Assembly: GCA_001939145.1 (NCBI GenBank)
Contig: LSRX01000811.1
Span: forward strand, 75,782-139,781
DNA: 64,000 nt
Direction of reading: 5' to 3'
Origin: Symbiodinium microadriaticum
Taxonomy: Eukaryota > Sar > Dinophyceae > Suessiales > Symbiodiniaceae
Positions 10,749 through 20,176 of this stretch are shown here, piece by piece. The notes beneath the pieces were generated by a model that was given only the letters and a program-made list of their open reading frames with translations, was not told the origin of the DNA and did no database searches. A program made the translations under genes and the position numbers. Every line of letters begins with the position of its first letter. The stretch's first letter is position 1.

Positions 10749-11045
10749 TCACAGCTGCCATGCGTTGCAAAAATGTGCTTCCACGGAAGCCCAGCGATGC
10801 CTCCAGCGCGAAGCCAAATACAATAGAAGTTGCCACATCTTGTCATCGGCCATAACATCACCCACCCCCCCTCGCATCCCAAAATGCTTGTTGCCCGCTG
10901 TCCTTGTGGTGTCGCAGACCAGCTTCCGCAAACCTCGCGGTACATCACCGGACATAAGACTGCTGAAGATAAAGTCTGTTCTTTCGTGAGGCCACATATG
11001 CCAAAAAGACCTCCGTTTCCGATAGCCCGTCGTGCTTGAAGTCAA
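10749..11045 (-). CDS. Open frame, unknown protein (98 residues)
   Basis: An uninterrupted minus-strand frame lies in the same telomere-motif-free region, upstream of the 9949-10533 frame. No ATG context, splice sites or domain support it strongly, and plus-strand frames of 70-74 residues overlap it. It could be a further piece of the same decayed locus. Confidence 0.25.
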   Translation of the reverse strand: MTSSTTGYRKRRSFWHMWPHERTDFIFSSLMSGDVPRGLRKLVCDTTRTAGNKHFGMRGGVGDVMADDKMWQLLLYLASRWRHRWASVEAHFCNAWQL

Positions 11046-13030
11046 ACAGTGTCAGTCAAGTGCGCACGTACATCTGTGGCGAAGTCATCGAAGGCCATGG
11101 CTCGGGGAGCAGGGCAACACCAAGGGAAAGTCCCGGAACCGCAGAGTAAGCAGTAAGGCCTTAATGGTAAGAGTATCACCGTAGTAATTAAGGAATGTTC
11201 GAGATTACGATTACTGCAAGTATTCAGGCGCCTAGCTGACCTAACGCTCAGCACATGTTGCAATCGATGAGCCTTATATGGACAGAGACCGGAAGACGAG
11301 AAACATCTTCAGAGTACACCGGCCAATAATAGGGTCACATCTACGGGCTCTTTAAAGGGCTACTATAATGGTTCTATAATACAGTGGCCTACCTTAGTAA
11401 TTTGACTATTGAATTGGGGGAGAGATTGTATGGGGTTACAGGATTGGAGCCTAAGGTTTGAAAGGTTATGAGTAAGGTGTTAAAATGCGGAAGATTCAAG
11501 TACTTTTGTGCTTATAAACCCTAAACTATAACTCTATATACTTACATCCTACCTACAACTCTCTTGATCGTTGAGTAATTCCTAAACCGCAAGTCCACAC
11601 CCTATAAACCCCTATATGAACCGTGTAAACGCCCTGTCAAAAGCCACATAAGAGCCCTGGCAATAGTTTCTTTCCTAATCTTCTTGCAGGGTCCGAACCA
11701 TTGACAGAAGGATTCTCATCATACAGAATGGTACAGCACCCAGAGCTCTCATATCTGGTTACCTCTTTCTTCCCCAGGAAATTTCACCCCGGCATTTGAA
11801 ACGCTGTATGTCGCAAAGCTCCTCTCAGTCCAGAGATGCCCGGCTCTGTGTGCGAACCCTGCTGCGGGTCCCGTGTTTGGATCCTTACGATATTTTCCCA
11901 GAGGGTCCCAAGATACTACCCTGATGGAATTAAGCACCAAAAGACCAGGCTTCTGTATTCTTCAGGGATCGGGTAACTAGCGAGCAAATGGCAAGTAAGG
12001 ATATCACTTCGGGCAATAGAAAGTAGGCCAAGGCATTTATAGTCTGCCTCTAACCTGCCTGCGAAGTCACTTAAGCCCTCAACTCTATTGTTCAAAGCCA
12101 CACAACCCACCCTTAAGCTTAAGCTAATCCCAAAGGCCCTTTGCCTTCTCCATACGTTAAACCCGCAAAGCTGACGTCGAAGTAGAATTATGACACAGTC
12201 GTTCTCCCGAAACAATAAGTAGACCTTGCTTCAGGTTGGCCTCAGAAGTGATTCTGCGCTGATTTCAACTTAGCGTGATAGGGAATCAGGTTTTAGTTGT
12301 TGGGCATCGTAGGGTTCAGGGTTAAGGGCATAGGCATAGGGCTCAGCTAGTGCGGCATAGGGCTTCGTACCAGGAATTGCATGAAGAACTGAAGCAGTGT
12401 GGGGTTATGGGCGAACCACTACGGATTGCATGCAAAGGTAATTACGGTAAATCCTACAATCGCCACACCCTAAGTATACCCCTATTGAACCTATTGCAAA
12501 ACCTTAAATGATTATGTAGGGCTTGCGTACTCACGTTGACTGAACAGCCGATTCTGCTTTTCGGGTGGGACGCTGCTATATCACGACTGACAGTTCGCGG
12601 TGCTACGGTTTAGATTCGATTAGACCTCAAAGCCCATCACCCAAAATCCGGATGCCCACAGCCCTGTACTGTGGATGCCGTTACAAGGCTACCATACGGA
12701 ATGCTTTTTGCTCTGAATGACGACCCTAAGGGCTGGGGGGTTGCTTTTACTAGAGGAACACTAACCTGACTGCTTTGCGGGGCCTTGGTGGTCAGAATAA
12801 GGCTTTGGGGAGCTGTAACTATTATGCTATGATTACTAGACGTTCATAATATGTAACATATCATAATACAGAACCCCAGAATAGTATTGGTCATTTTCTA
12901 GACCCCCATATTAAGTATTCAGGCCCTATATAAGACCGAAAGGTTTTCTGCGCTGTCCCAGCCTTGTGTCACAAGTTCACAATGTTGCCAACCTTGGGCT
13001 GGGTCACCTAAACCTAAACCCCGAACCCAA
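11046..13030. other. Unique sequence, no supported gene
   Basis: Minus-strand frames at 11042-11263, 11749-11940 and 11916-12215 show no recognisable motif. A family E-like fragment (CAGAACCCCAGAATAGTATTG) sits near 12870-12890. Telomere motifs are sparse until about 13000. Confidence 0.3.
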
Positions 13031-13039
13031 ACTCCAAAG

Positions 13040-13360
13040 ACTAATCCCAATCCCTGCACCCATAACAAAGCCCAAACCCTCAACCCTTATAATTTGCAAA
13101 ACCCTAATCCCCTAAACAAAACCCTACGCCCTAAACCCTAATCCCTAAAAACCTAAACCCATAAACAAAACCCTACACCCTAAACCCGAATCCCCTACAC
13201 AAAACCCTACACCCTAAACCCTAATCCCTAAAAGCCTAATCCCATAAACAAAACACTACACCCTAAACCCCAATCCCCTAAACAAACCCCTACACCCTAA
13301 ACCCTAATCCCTAAACCCTAATCCCCTAGACAAAACCCTACATTCTAAACCCTAAACCCG
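13040..13360. repeat. Telomere-derived higher-order array
   Basis: About six degenerate copies of a roughly 35-bp unit combine CCCTAATCCCCTAAACAAAA with CCCTACACCCTAAAC. This is a secondary tandem repeat built from variant CCCTAAA heptamers. Confidence 0.8.
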
Positions 13361-13592
13361 AATCGCTCACCGCCGAAACCAAACCCTGAAGCTTCTGAGT
13401 TGGGTCACAGGCCAGGACACAGGTTCATTCACGGTTTAGGGTTTAGGGTTTAAAGGTCTAGGGTTTAGGGTTTAGGGCTCAAGGTTTAAAGTTTAGGGTT
13501 TAAGGCTTAGGGTTTAGGTTCATTCACACACAAAAACACCTTCAGCAACACATACTCCACAACCCCAGTGCATCATCCAGAAACCTTTCCTG

Positions 13593-13664
13593 GAGTAGTA
13601 GTAGTAGTAGTAGTAGTAGTAGGAGTAGGAGTAGCAGTAGCAGTAGCAGCAGCAGTAGCAGTAG

Positions 13665-13698
<34 letters not shown>

Positions 13699-13739
13699 CG
13701 TCGGCGTCGTCGTAGTCGTCGTGGTAGTCGTAGTAGTAG

Positions 13740-13773
<34 letters not shown>

Positions 13774-13858
13774 CGTCGGCGTCGTCGTAGTCGTCGTGGT
13801 AGTCGTAGTAGTAGTAGTCGTCGTCGTCGTCGTCGTAGTAGTAGTAGTAGTAGAGGAG
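13593..13858. repeat. AGT/CGT trinucleotide microsatellite
   Basis: About 88 triplets are mostly GTA with GTC and GGC variants. A block of about 50 bases (TCGTCGGCGTCGTCGTAGTC plus flanks) occurs twice, near 13696 and 13771, giving higher-order structure. The open frames of poly-Val (plus) and poly-Leu/Arg (minus) are artefacts. Confidence 0.95.
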
Positions 13859-14099
13859 GAGTAACCAATTTACCTAGTACCCTTCACAAAGGGGATGGGT
13901 TTAGGGTTCAGGGTTGGCGGCTTCGGGGTTTAGAGCTTAGAGCTAAGAGGGGAGGGTTTAGGCATTGGCCTTGGGTTTAGGCTGAGCTGAGAGTATAGGC
14001 CGCAACGAACGCAAGACAGAAACAACAATGCAGTAAGGGGCCCATAATTGTTTTAACAGGGTCTCGATGTCTACTATCGCATGCGTTTGATCGATGTAC

Positions 14100-14102
14100 C
14101 TA

Positions 14103-14157
<55 letters not shown>

Positions 14158-14250
14158 GTCTGTGTATGTATGTATGTATGTATGTACGTACGTACGTATG
14201 CATGTATGTATGTTTCTTTGTATATTTGTATGTATGGTTGTATGTACAGC
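14100..14250. repeat. TCTG then TATG tetranucleotide microsatellite
   Basis: About 13 TCTG units run directly into TATG/TACG units. The translated frames on both strands are repeat artefacts. Confidence 0.95.
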
Positions 14251-14378
14251 ATTAACTTCAGTATACATATACATATATGTATGCAGGTATGTATGTTTGT
14301 ATGTACGGTTTGTACTTACAAGGATATTATGCTCTGTACTGTATAGTTACACTTATGTATATATCTACCAATACAAGT

Positions 14379-14463
14379 AGGCTCCATAGTATTTCCGTTT
14401 TGGGGTTACCTTACCGGGATCCTAAATAGAAGCCCAAAAAGGAACTACTATGGAGCCTATGGT
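14379..14463. mobile_element. Family B foldback element, copy 1
   Basis: GGCTCCATAGTATTTCC at the left pairs with GGAACTACTATGGAGCC at the right. The core GGTTACC...GGATCCTAAATAGAA is shared with other family B copies. Confidence 0.8.
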
Positions 14464-14478
14464 TAATTTATGCATGTT

Positions 14479-14585
14479 CTGACTGGGGCAAAGGACCCGC
14501 ACAGGCGCCCGCAGCAGCCGTTGAAACCTTGGCGACGGCCCAAGAAAGCTTACGTCCTGTAGAGTTTCAGGCTTTGGGGTGCAGG
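14479..14585. CDS. Candidate exon, strand uncertain
   Basis: On the plus strand the frame reads AQAPAAAVETLATAQESLRP, followed by a GCAGG|GTGTGAG donor. The minus strand is also open over about 30 codons. Alanine-rich, with no domain recognised. Confidence 0.3.
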
Positions 14586-14828
14586 GTGTGAGTTTAGGAC
14601 TTAGGGTTTTGGGTTTAGGGCTTAGGGTTTAGGGCTCAGGGTTTAAGGTTTAGGGTTTTTAGTTGAGGGTTTAGGGTTTAGAGTTTAGGGCTCAGGTTTT
14701 AGAGCTCAAGTTCCAGCTAGAGTGGGCTCAGCCGTATGATAAAACTCGTGAGCCATAACCCTACTGTTTTGCAGGCCATGGGGCGTCGAATGAGTATCGC
14801 AGAGCGTATGCGATAACGTGCATGCCCT

Positions 14829-15070
14829 ATATATATATATATATGTATGTATATATATATACATACATATATATATATATATACATACATACATACATAC
14901 ATACATACATACATACCATACCATACAATACCATACCATACCATACCATACCATACATTACATTACATTACATTACATTACATTACATTACATTACATTA
15001 ATACATACATACATACATACATACATACATACATACATACATACATACATTACATTAATACATACATACA

Positions 15071-15104
<34 letters not shown>

Positions 15105-15145
15105 CATACATACATATATACATATATATATACACACACATACAC
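14829..15145. repeat. Compound microsatellite (TA, CATA, CCATA, CATTA)
   Basis: Alternating TA blocks, CATA tetramers, a CCATA pentamer run (about 14917-14956), a CATTA pentamer run (about 14956-15000) and a return to CATA make up the tract. All open frames here are artefacts. Confidence 0.95.
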
Positions 15146-15151
15146 ATACAT

Positions 15152-15242
15152 ACCCATAGGCTCCAAAGTAGTTCCTTGTTGGGGTTACCTTATAAGGATC
15201 CTGAATAGAAACGGAAAAAAGGAACTACTATGAGCCTGTGGG
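15152..15242. mobile_element. Family B foldback element, copy 2
   Basis: ACCCATAGGCTCCAAAGTAG and CTACTATGAGCCTGTGGG are the arms, and a TTATAAGGATCCTGAATAGAA core is present. Confidence 0.85.
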
Positions 15243-15292
15243 CAGGGGCGTCAATAATGTCGCCAGGGCTTCGGAAGGCGTACTTGTCTAGT
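15243..15292 (-). CDS. Candidate exon abutting a family B element
   Basis: Minus strand: the acceptor CTTAAG precedes a frame LDKYAFRSPGDIIDAPAHR that runs up to the inverted repeat of the adjacent family B element. If real, the element lies in, or forms the start of, the next intron. Confidence 0.35.
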
Positions 15293-15414
15293 CTTAAGTC
15301 TATAGGAGCTGAGCCACACACCTCCACCCCACTCCCAAACCCAAGCGCCACCACAGCACCCTAAAAACCCTAAACCAAGACACCCACACACAGCTCCAAA
15401 GCCTAACCTCCATA

Positions 15415-15660
15415 CTCCAAGAGCCTCCTAAACCCTAAACCCCTAAACCCCTAAACCCCAAACCCTAAACCCTAACCCCTGAAACCCTAAACCCTAAACC
15501 CTAAACCCCAAACCCTAAACCCCTAAACCCTAAACCCTGAAACCCTAAACCCTAAACCCTAAACCCTTAAACCCCTAAACCCTAAACCCCTAAAACCCTG
15601 AAGCCCTAAGACCCTAAACCCCCTAAACCCCTGAAGCCTAAACCCCTAAACCCTATAAAC
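15415..15660. repeat. Interstitial CCCTAAA block
   Basis: About 30 CCCTAAA or near variants lie in a row, with CCCCTAAA and CCCTGAA variants. This is one of the longest telomere-like tracts in the window. Confidence 0.95.
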
Positions 15661-15777
15661 CCAAGCCCTGACCTCCACACATGAAGCCAAGTCCCAAAGC
15701 CTAACCCCTCCTAAACTTCCAAGACCCTAAGCTTGACCCTGAAACCGCCCAAAAAAGGTTTAGCTTAGGGCTTACAC

Positions 15778-15872
15778 ATACATATGTATATATATATATA
15801 TATATCTATCTATCTATTTATCTATCCATCTATCTATCTATCTATCTATCTAGCTATATATATATATATACA
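15778..15872. repeat. TA / CTAT microsatellite
   Basis: TATATA flanks about 14 CTAT units on both sides, giving a self-complementary TA-rich border. Confidence 0.9.
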
Positions 15873-15923
15873 TAAGGTTTAGTCTCGGGTTAGGGGTTTA
15901 GGTTGCCAAAACTCATCGCTTAC

Positions 15924-16018
15924 ACGCCAACCTTCTCGAAAAGAAATCCAAAAGCTCACGAGTTTCCGCGGCCAGGTGCTGGCAGGCTTTGCAATCCTCC
16001 GTCGACGTATCCTCCCAC
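15924..16018 (-). CDS. Candidate internal exon, unknown protein
   Basis: Minus strand: a GTTTCGAG acceptor precedes an uninterrupted frame WEDTSTEDCKACQHLAAETR followed by ELLDFFSRRLACK, with a consensus-like GTAAGCG donor. The frame is also open upstream of the chosen acceptor (DLCVSR). The charged helical character is convincing, but no family is recognised. Confidence 0.5.
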
Positions 16019-16224
16019 CTCGAAACGCAGAGGTCGAGATTAGAGGATTTGGGTCCCTGATAGGAGTTCCTGTAAGGGTTCCTTTAAGGGCTCCTTTTTT
16101 GGGGGGACTGGGGTGAGAGTTTGGGGTTTGGGGTTGAGAGACTTCATGTTCGTAGGTATAATGTAGACAGCTGATGCTTCAGGGATATACGGCATCAGAG
16201 TCTACCGTAGCCGTAGCCGCAATA

Positions 16225-16298
16225 CTATATATATATATATATATATATCATACATACATACATACATACATGCATAAATACATACATACATACATACA

Positions 16299-16332
<34 letters not shown>
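16225..16332. repeat. TA then CATA microsatellite
   Basis: TA dinucleotides run into about 20 CATA units. The minus-strand frames through it are artefacts. Confidence 0.95.
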
Positions 16333-16505
16333 ATATAAGCCCTATAAACACTATAATTACGCCGCGTGGCCCAATAATCCGACACCCCAAATGCGCCTAA
16401 ACCCTTACAGACCCTAAACACTAAACCCCGAAGTCTGCGGGCGCGGCCTGCGCTAGGGTTCATGCTCGCCATCCAGGCCTCATGTGGTCTCCTGTAAAGG
16501 AACAT

Positions 16506-16597
16506 ACCCCTAGGCTCCTAAGTAGTTCCTTTTTGTGGTTTATATTTAGAACCCTATAAGGTAATCCCAAAGAGGAACTACTAAGGAGCCTATGGGT
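16506..16597. mobile_element. Family B foldback element, GGCTCCTAAG variant
   Basis: The left arm GGCTCCTAAGTAGTTCC and the right arm GGAACTACTAAGGAGCC are exact complements, although this arm sequence differs from the other subfamilies. Confidence 0.85.
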
Positions 16598-17230
16598 AGG
16601 TTACATGGCTTCCTTCATACCGCGGACCGTATAAAACAGAGGCCCGCAAGGTGTGCTATGCAGGAGATAGCATAACTGAGGAATCGCGATACCTCGGAGG
16701 TACCCTGGTGCTCCTGGAGCCAGGGGAGTGCCATCGCGGCCCTGTCTTGGAACCACGTACTCTTGGGTTCACGAACGTGAAACCCCGCTGATGCTGGGGC
16801 TGCATCATGCAAGCAAGCCTGCAACAAGCCTAGCTTCCTTAAAACTAAAAGCTATAGGACTAAAATTAAGGATTAGGATTGACTCCTTCCTAGGATTCTC
16901 CGATGCCTGGGTGCACAGTCTTCGTGGGTTCGGGGCACCATTACAGGATTCGGTGCCCAGCAGGCAGGTAGTGGGAAGAAGGCACCGTCGAAAAGTCCTG
17001 AACCCTCCATGCGGATGATGGGGGGGTGCGTTTGAGACAACATGTAAATTTTATGCACCCCAAGCAATCCCCAACGAGGGGAGCCACATCAATCTGGGCC
17101 AAACGGAGAACTACCATACGGTTTAAAGGGATTTTCCCAAAGTCGTAAACGTCGTAGACCCTGAACCTAATCCAGACTGCTAAATTAAATCCGAACCCCA
17201 AGCCCTAAACCATCCTAAACCGTAAATGCA
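16598..17230. other. Unassigned sequence
   Basis: Overlapping open frames exist on both strands (16615-16827 minus, 16728-17018 plus, 16873-17201 minus). None has a recognised motif or clear splice signals. Confidence 0.3.
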
Positions 17231-17265
17231 CCCACACCCCGCCGAACCGAAGGTCCTATTTATTT

Positions 17266-17407
17266 CCCAGACCTTCGACAGCAGATCTCATGAGGAAGCT
17301 CCCACAAGTGCCCAAGGCTAGTGGGATCAGGGTCCCGTTCTGTTACCGCAAGGGCCCAAGTGCCAAAACTGGTGATGAACTTCTCCCAGCACCAACCTAC
17401 ACAATTT
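17266..17407. CDS. Candidate exon, open on both strands
   Basis: On the plus strand, after a pyrimidine-rich TATTTATTTCCCAG acceptor, the frame reads PSTADLMRKLPQVPKASGIR and continues to a TAG within TTTAGGG. On the minus strand a frame of about 45 codons (WEKFITSFGTWALAVTERD) is also open. One is probably real. The plus acceptor is stronger, so strand is left open. Confidence 0.4.
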
Positions 17408-17886
17408 AGGGTTTAGGGTGTGGGGTTTGGGGTTTTGGGTTTAGGGATCCTAAACCCGGGTACCGAATTACTGGGTCCTTCGGACCCTTAGGTTCAGGCG
17501 TTAGGTTTTGGGGGTTTGGGGCTTACTGCGGTTGGGGTTTGGGTTAGGGTGGTGGGAGTACGTATACTAGTAGTGTGCAGAATCATGCAACAAAAATATA
17601 GTGGTCATGTCTCATCATAGTACAATGATACCCCAGCAATCCCATAACCCCAAACTTAAAGCTACAGATAGGTAATAATCTGTACCCCCCACATACTAAC
17701 GCACAGCTACTTGAACCCAAGCACCTTGAAAACCCCTAGGCCCCAAACCCAAAGCACCAATTTAACAAGGTACTTAAGAGACTCTCGCAAAACAAAAACT
17801 GGGACCAGCACTCCTGCGCGCTCCAAGCTCGCCCTGGACCGAGATCCTTGCCGTGGTGAACGTGTTTGGGGTCCTATAGTGGGTTT

Positions 17887-17942
17887 ACCCATAGGCCCCT
17901 AAGTAGTGCCTTTTTATGGTTTATATTTAGAATCCTATACGT
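17887..17942. mobile_element. Family B element, left half only
   Basis: TACCCATAGGCCCCTAAGTAG and TTATATTTAGAATCCTATA are present, but the right arm is missing. Confidence 0.7.
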
Positions 17943-18081
17943 ATACTTAAGTTGGCTCGTGCCTTGAGGGTTAGGACCTTCTTCTTGGGATCTAAGAGAG
18001 GAAGCTGATTCACAAATCCTGGCTCTTTATATGACTCCTACACATTTTGGGGCTATAGGGCCAGGGTCTCTTAATCAGGCT

Positions 18082-18310
18082 CCTATAACTTAGGGGCCGA
18101 GTACGTTAGCCCAAAAAAGGTTAACCCTTTGAAGTATAATAGGTTTATATAAGCCCCAAAAGGTTAAAGGATACCAACTCAGCCCCTAACTTACAGGCTG
18201 GACACACTAACTCCTAAGCCCAAAAAAGGTTAACCCTTTGAAGTATAATAGGTTTATATAAGCCCCAAAAGGTTAAAGGATACCAACTCAGCCCCTAACT
18301 TACAGGCTGG
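18082..18310. mobile_element. Foldback element with tandemly duplicated body
   Basis: Approximate terminal repeats CTTAGGGGCCGAGT and ACTCAGCCCCTAA mark a foldback element. A 94-bp segment (starting AGCCCAAAAAAGGTTAACCC) occurs twice without visible difference (18108-18201 and 18217-18310), separated by 15 bp. Confidence 0.7.
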
Positions 18311-18596
18311 AAGGACCTTCGTCCGAAACCGAGGCGACTCGGTAAGGAGGGTCCAAACTCTGAGGGTCTCCACTGTTCTCCGCTGTTTTAGAGTTTCAGG
18401 TTTGGGTTTAAGGTTTGGGGGGTGTATATCCACGGTGTTGGGTTTAAGGTTTGGGGGTTTATATCCACTGTTTTGGTTTTACGGTTCGAGGGCCTTATAT
18501 CCACTGTTTTGGTTTTAAGGTTTGTTGGTTTATTTATGGGATTGGGAGTCTGGGGTTTAGGAGTCACGTGCGTAATGTGATGTACCCGCCTAACTA

Positions 18597-18682
18597 CTAC
18601 CTAAACCCCTAAAAGTAGGTAAAATAATGGCCCAAGACCCTTAAAAAACTATTATTTTACATACTTTAGGGGTCCAGGTAGG
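18597..18682. mobile_element. Family C foldback element, copy 1
   Basis: ACCTAAACCCCTAAAAGTAGG at one end and CATACTTTAGGGGTCCAGGT at the other, with the core GCCCAAGACCCTTAAAA. Four copies are seen (also 28645, 42525, 47797). The arms themselves contain telomere-like CCTAAACCCC. Confidence 0.75.
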
Positions 18683-19002
18683 TATGTAGCTCTTGACACA
18701 CGGCCCCCGATAGCAACAACCCTGACCTTCTGCAACTTAGGTCGTAGGGTTTGTTATACCCTAAACCCTAAACCCCAAACTATAGACCCTAAACGCTATA
18801 TAGTCACAGGAGTCTAGGGTGAGGGCCGAAATCCCCAAGCCGTGAATCCCTACACATGCCATCTGACCCTAAACTGGGGGTCAAAATCCCGGAACCCTGA
18901 GCTCGTGACCGAAAACTGAGCCTACAACCACGGCAGTGGCCCCAAAAGACAAATCAACATAAGGGTTTAGGGCTTAGGGTTCAAGGATCGCTTGCAATTC
19001 AG

Positions 19003-19332
19003 GTGTTTGGGGAACTGGTTGCTTTCTTGATGGGGCGCAGACGGTGTGTGCTTACAGTATGTAATGCGCTTGGCCCCCTGGACGTGCCTAGCCAGTACCA
19101 GGAAGTGGCAAAGCGATTGATTTGTGCCAAGACGCTTCAGAAATGCGTCCAGGAATCATACGAATTCAATGCACACCGTGGTTATGCTTTCTTAAGATTC
19201 GATGACGACCCTGGACAGTGCCCTGGACCAGCCCCTCGCGGCCCAAGTACACAGATACTTACGCAAACAGCCCTGATACCTCTTACGATTAAGGACTACA
19301 GCTTATACCATGGCGTGAAGCCTTGTAGATAA
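19003..19332 (+). CDS. Open frame, unknown protein
   Basis: The frame follows a TTGCAATTCAG acceptor and reads ELVAFLMGRRR, then EVAKRLICAKTLQKCVQ, over about 109 codons. No ATG lies at its start, so it would be an internal or terminal exon. No domain is recognised. It sits between TTTAGGG (left) and CCCTAAA (right), opposite to the usual exon pattern. Confidence 0.35.
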   Translation: MFGELVAFLMGRRRCVLTVCNALGPLDVPSQYQEVAKRLICAKTLQKCVQESYEFNAHRGYAFLRFDDDPGQCPGPAPRGPSTQILTQTALIPLTIKDYSLYHGVKPCR

Positions 19333-19708
19333 GAGCCCCAAACCCTAAACCCCAACCCTAAACCCTAAACCCCAAAATTAGCCAAACCCCAAACCCTAAA
19401 CCGATGTGTTCCTGAACTAAAGGGGATGGGCTCGCTGGGTATGACGCAAAGGGCACCACAGAGGAACTCCATGTGGGCCCAAAGTTCTGTCGGGCTTTAT
19501 TTTGTTGAATAGTGTGTTGGAGTATATTTATACTATGTTACGTTATGGTAAGGAGCCGCCCAAAAAAAACTAAGCGGTAGTCCCTACATCATATACTACG
19601 ACTTTTTCTGAACCTTAAACTTCTGAACCAACACACTACCCAAGTCGTAAGCCCTGACAAGTGCCGAGCAGGATGGAACGTCATCGACTGCAGGCGCGCA
19701 AGGCAGTC

Positions 19709-20021
19709 CTGCATGCCATCATGGTCTAGGTTTAGGGGTGTAGGGTTTTTTTTTGGGTTTAGGGTTTAGGGTTTAGGGGTGTAGGGTTTAAGGTATTAGG
19801 GTGTTAGGGTTTAGGCTTTATGTAGGGTATAGGGGTTTAGTGTGTATCTTTTCACCTGCTCGTCGAAGAAATCAGACCGGGGGGCGGGACCTAGCTGACG
19901 AAAACACAGAAAGCCGACACTGTCGCCGCCAACAATGACCCTAGACTAAACCCTAAACCCTAAACCCTAAACCAAAAAAAAAACCCTACACCCCTAAACC
20001 TAGACCATGATGGCATGCAGG
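19709..20021. repeat. Long inverted repeat with telomere-motif arms
   Basis: CCTGCATGCCATCATGGTCTAGGTTTAGG (19709 on) is repeated inverted at 19948-20021, ending GACCATGATGGCATGCAGG. The arms are about 70 bp and nearly perfect, including a T-rich stretch and (TTTAGGG)n. The loop is about 170 bp. Confidence 0.9.
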
Positions 20022-20176
20022 CCTCAAACCCAAGTCCCTAAACCCTAGACCCCTGAACCCCGCGATATCACCAAGCAAAGTGTAGGACTCAGGATTTAGG
20101 AGTGGAAGGGCTGTTGGCTCTTATGAAGGAGGGGGTCCAAAGCCCGTAACCTCAAACCCGACAACAAATGGTAGGG

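Noticed and set aside
13542-13868. 108- and 98-residue frames rich in Leu/Arg or Val
   Set aside because: Pure translation of a trinucleotide microsatellite.
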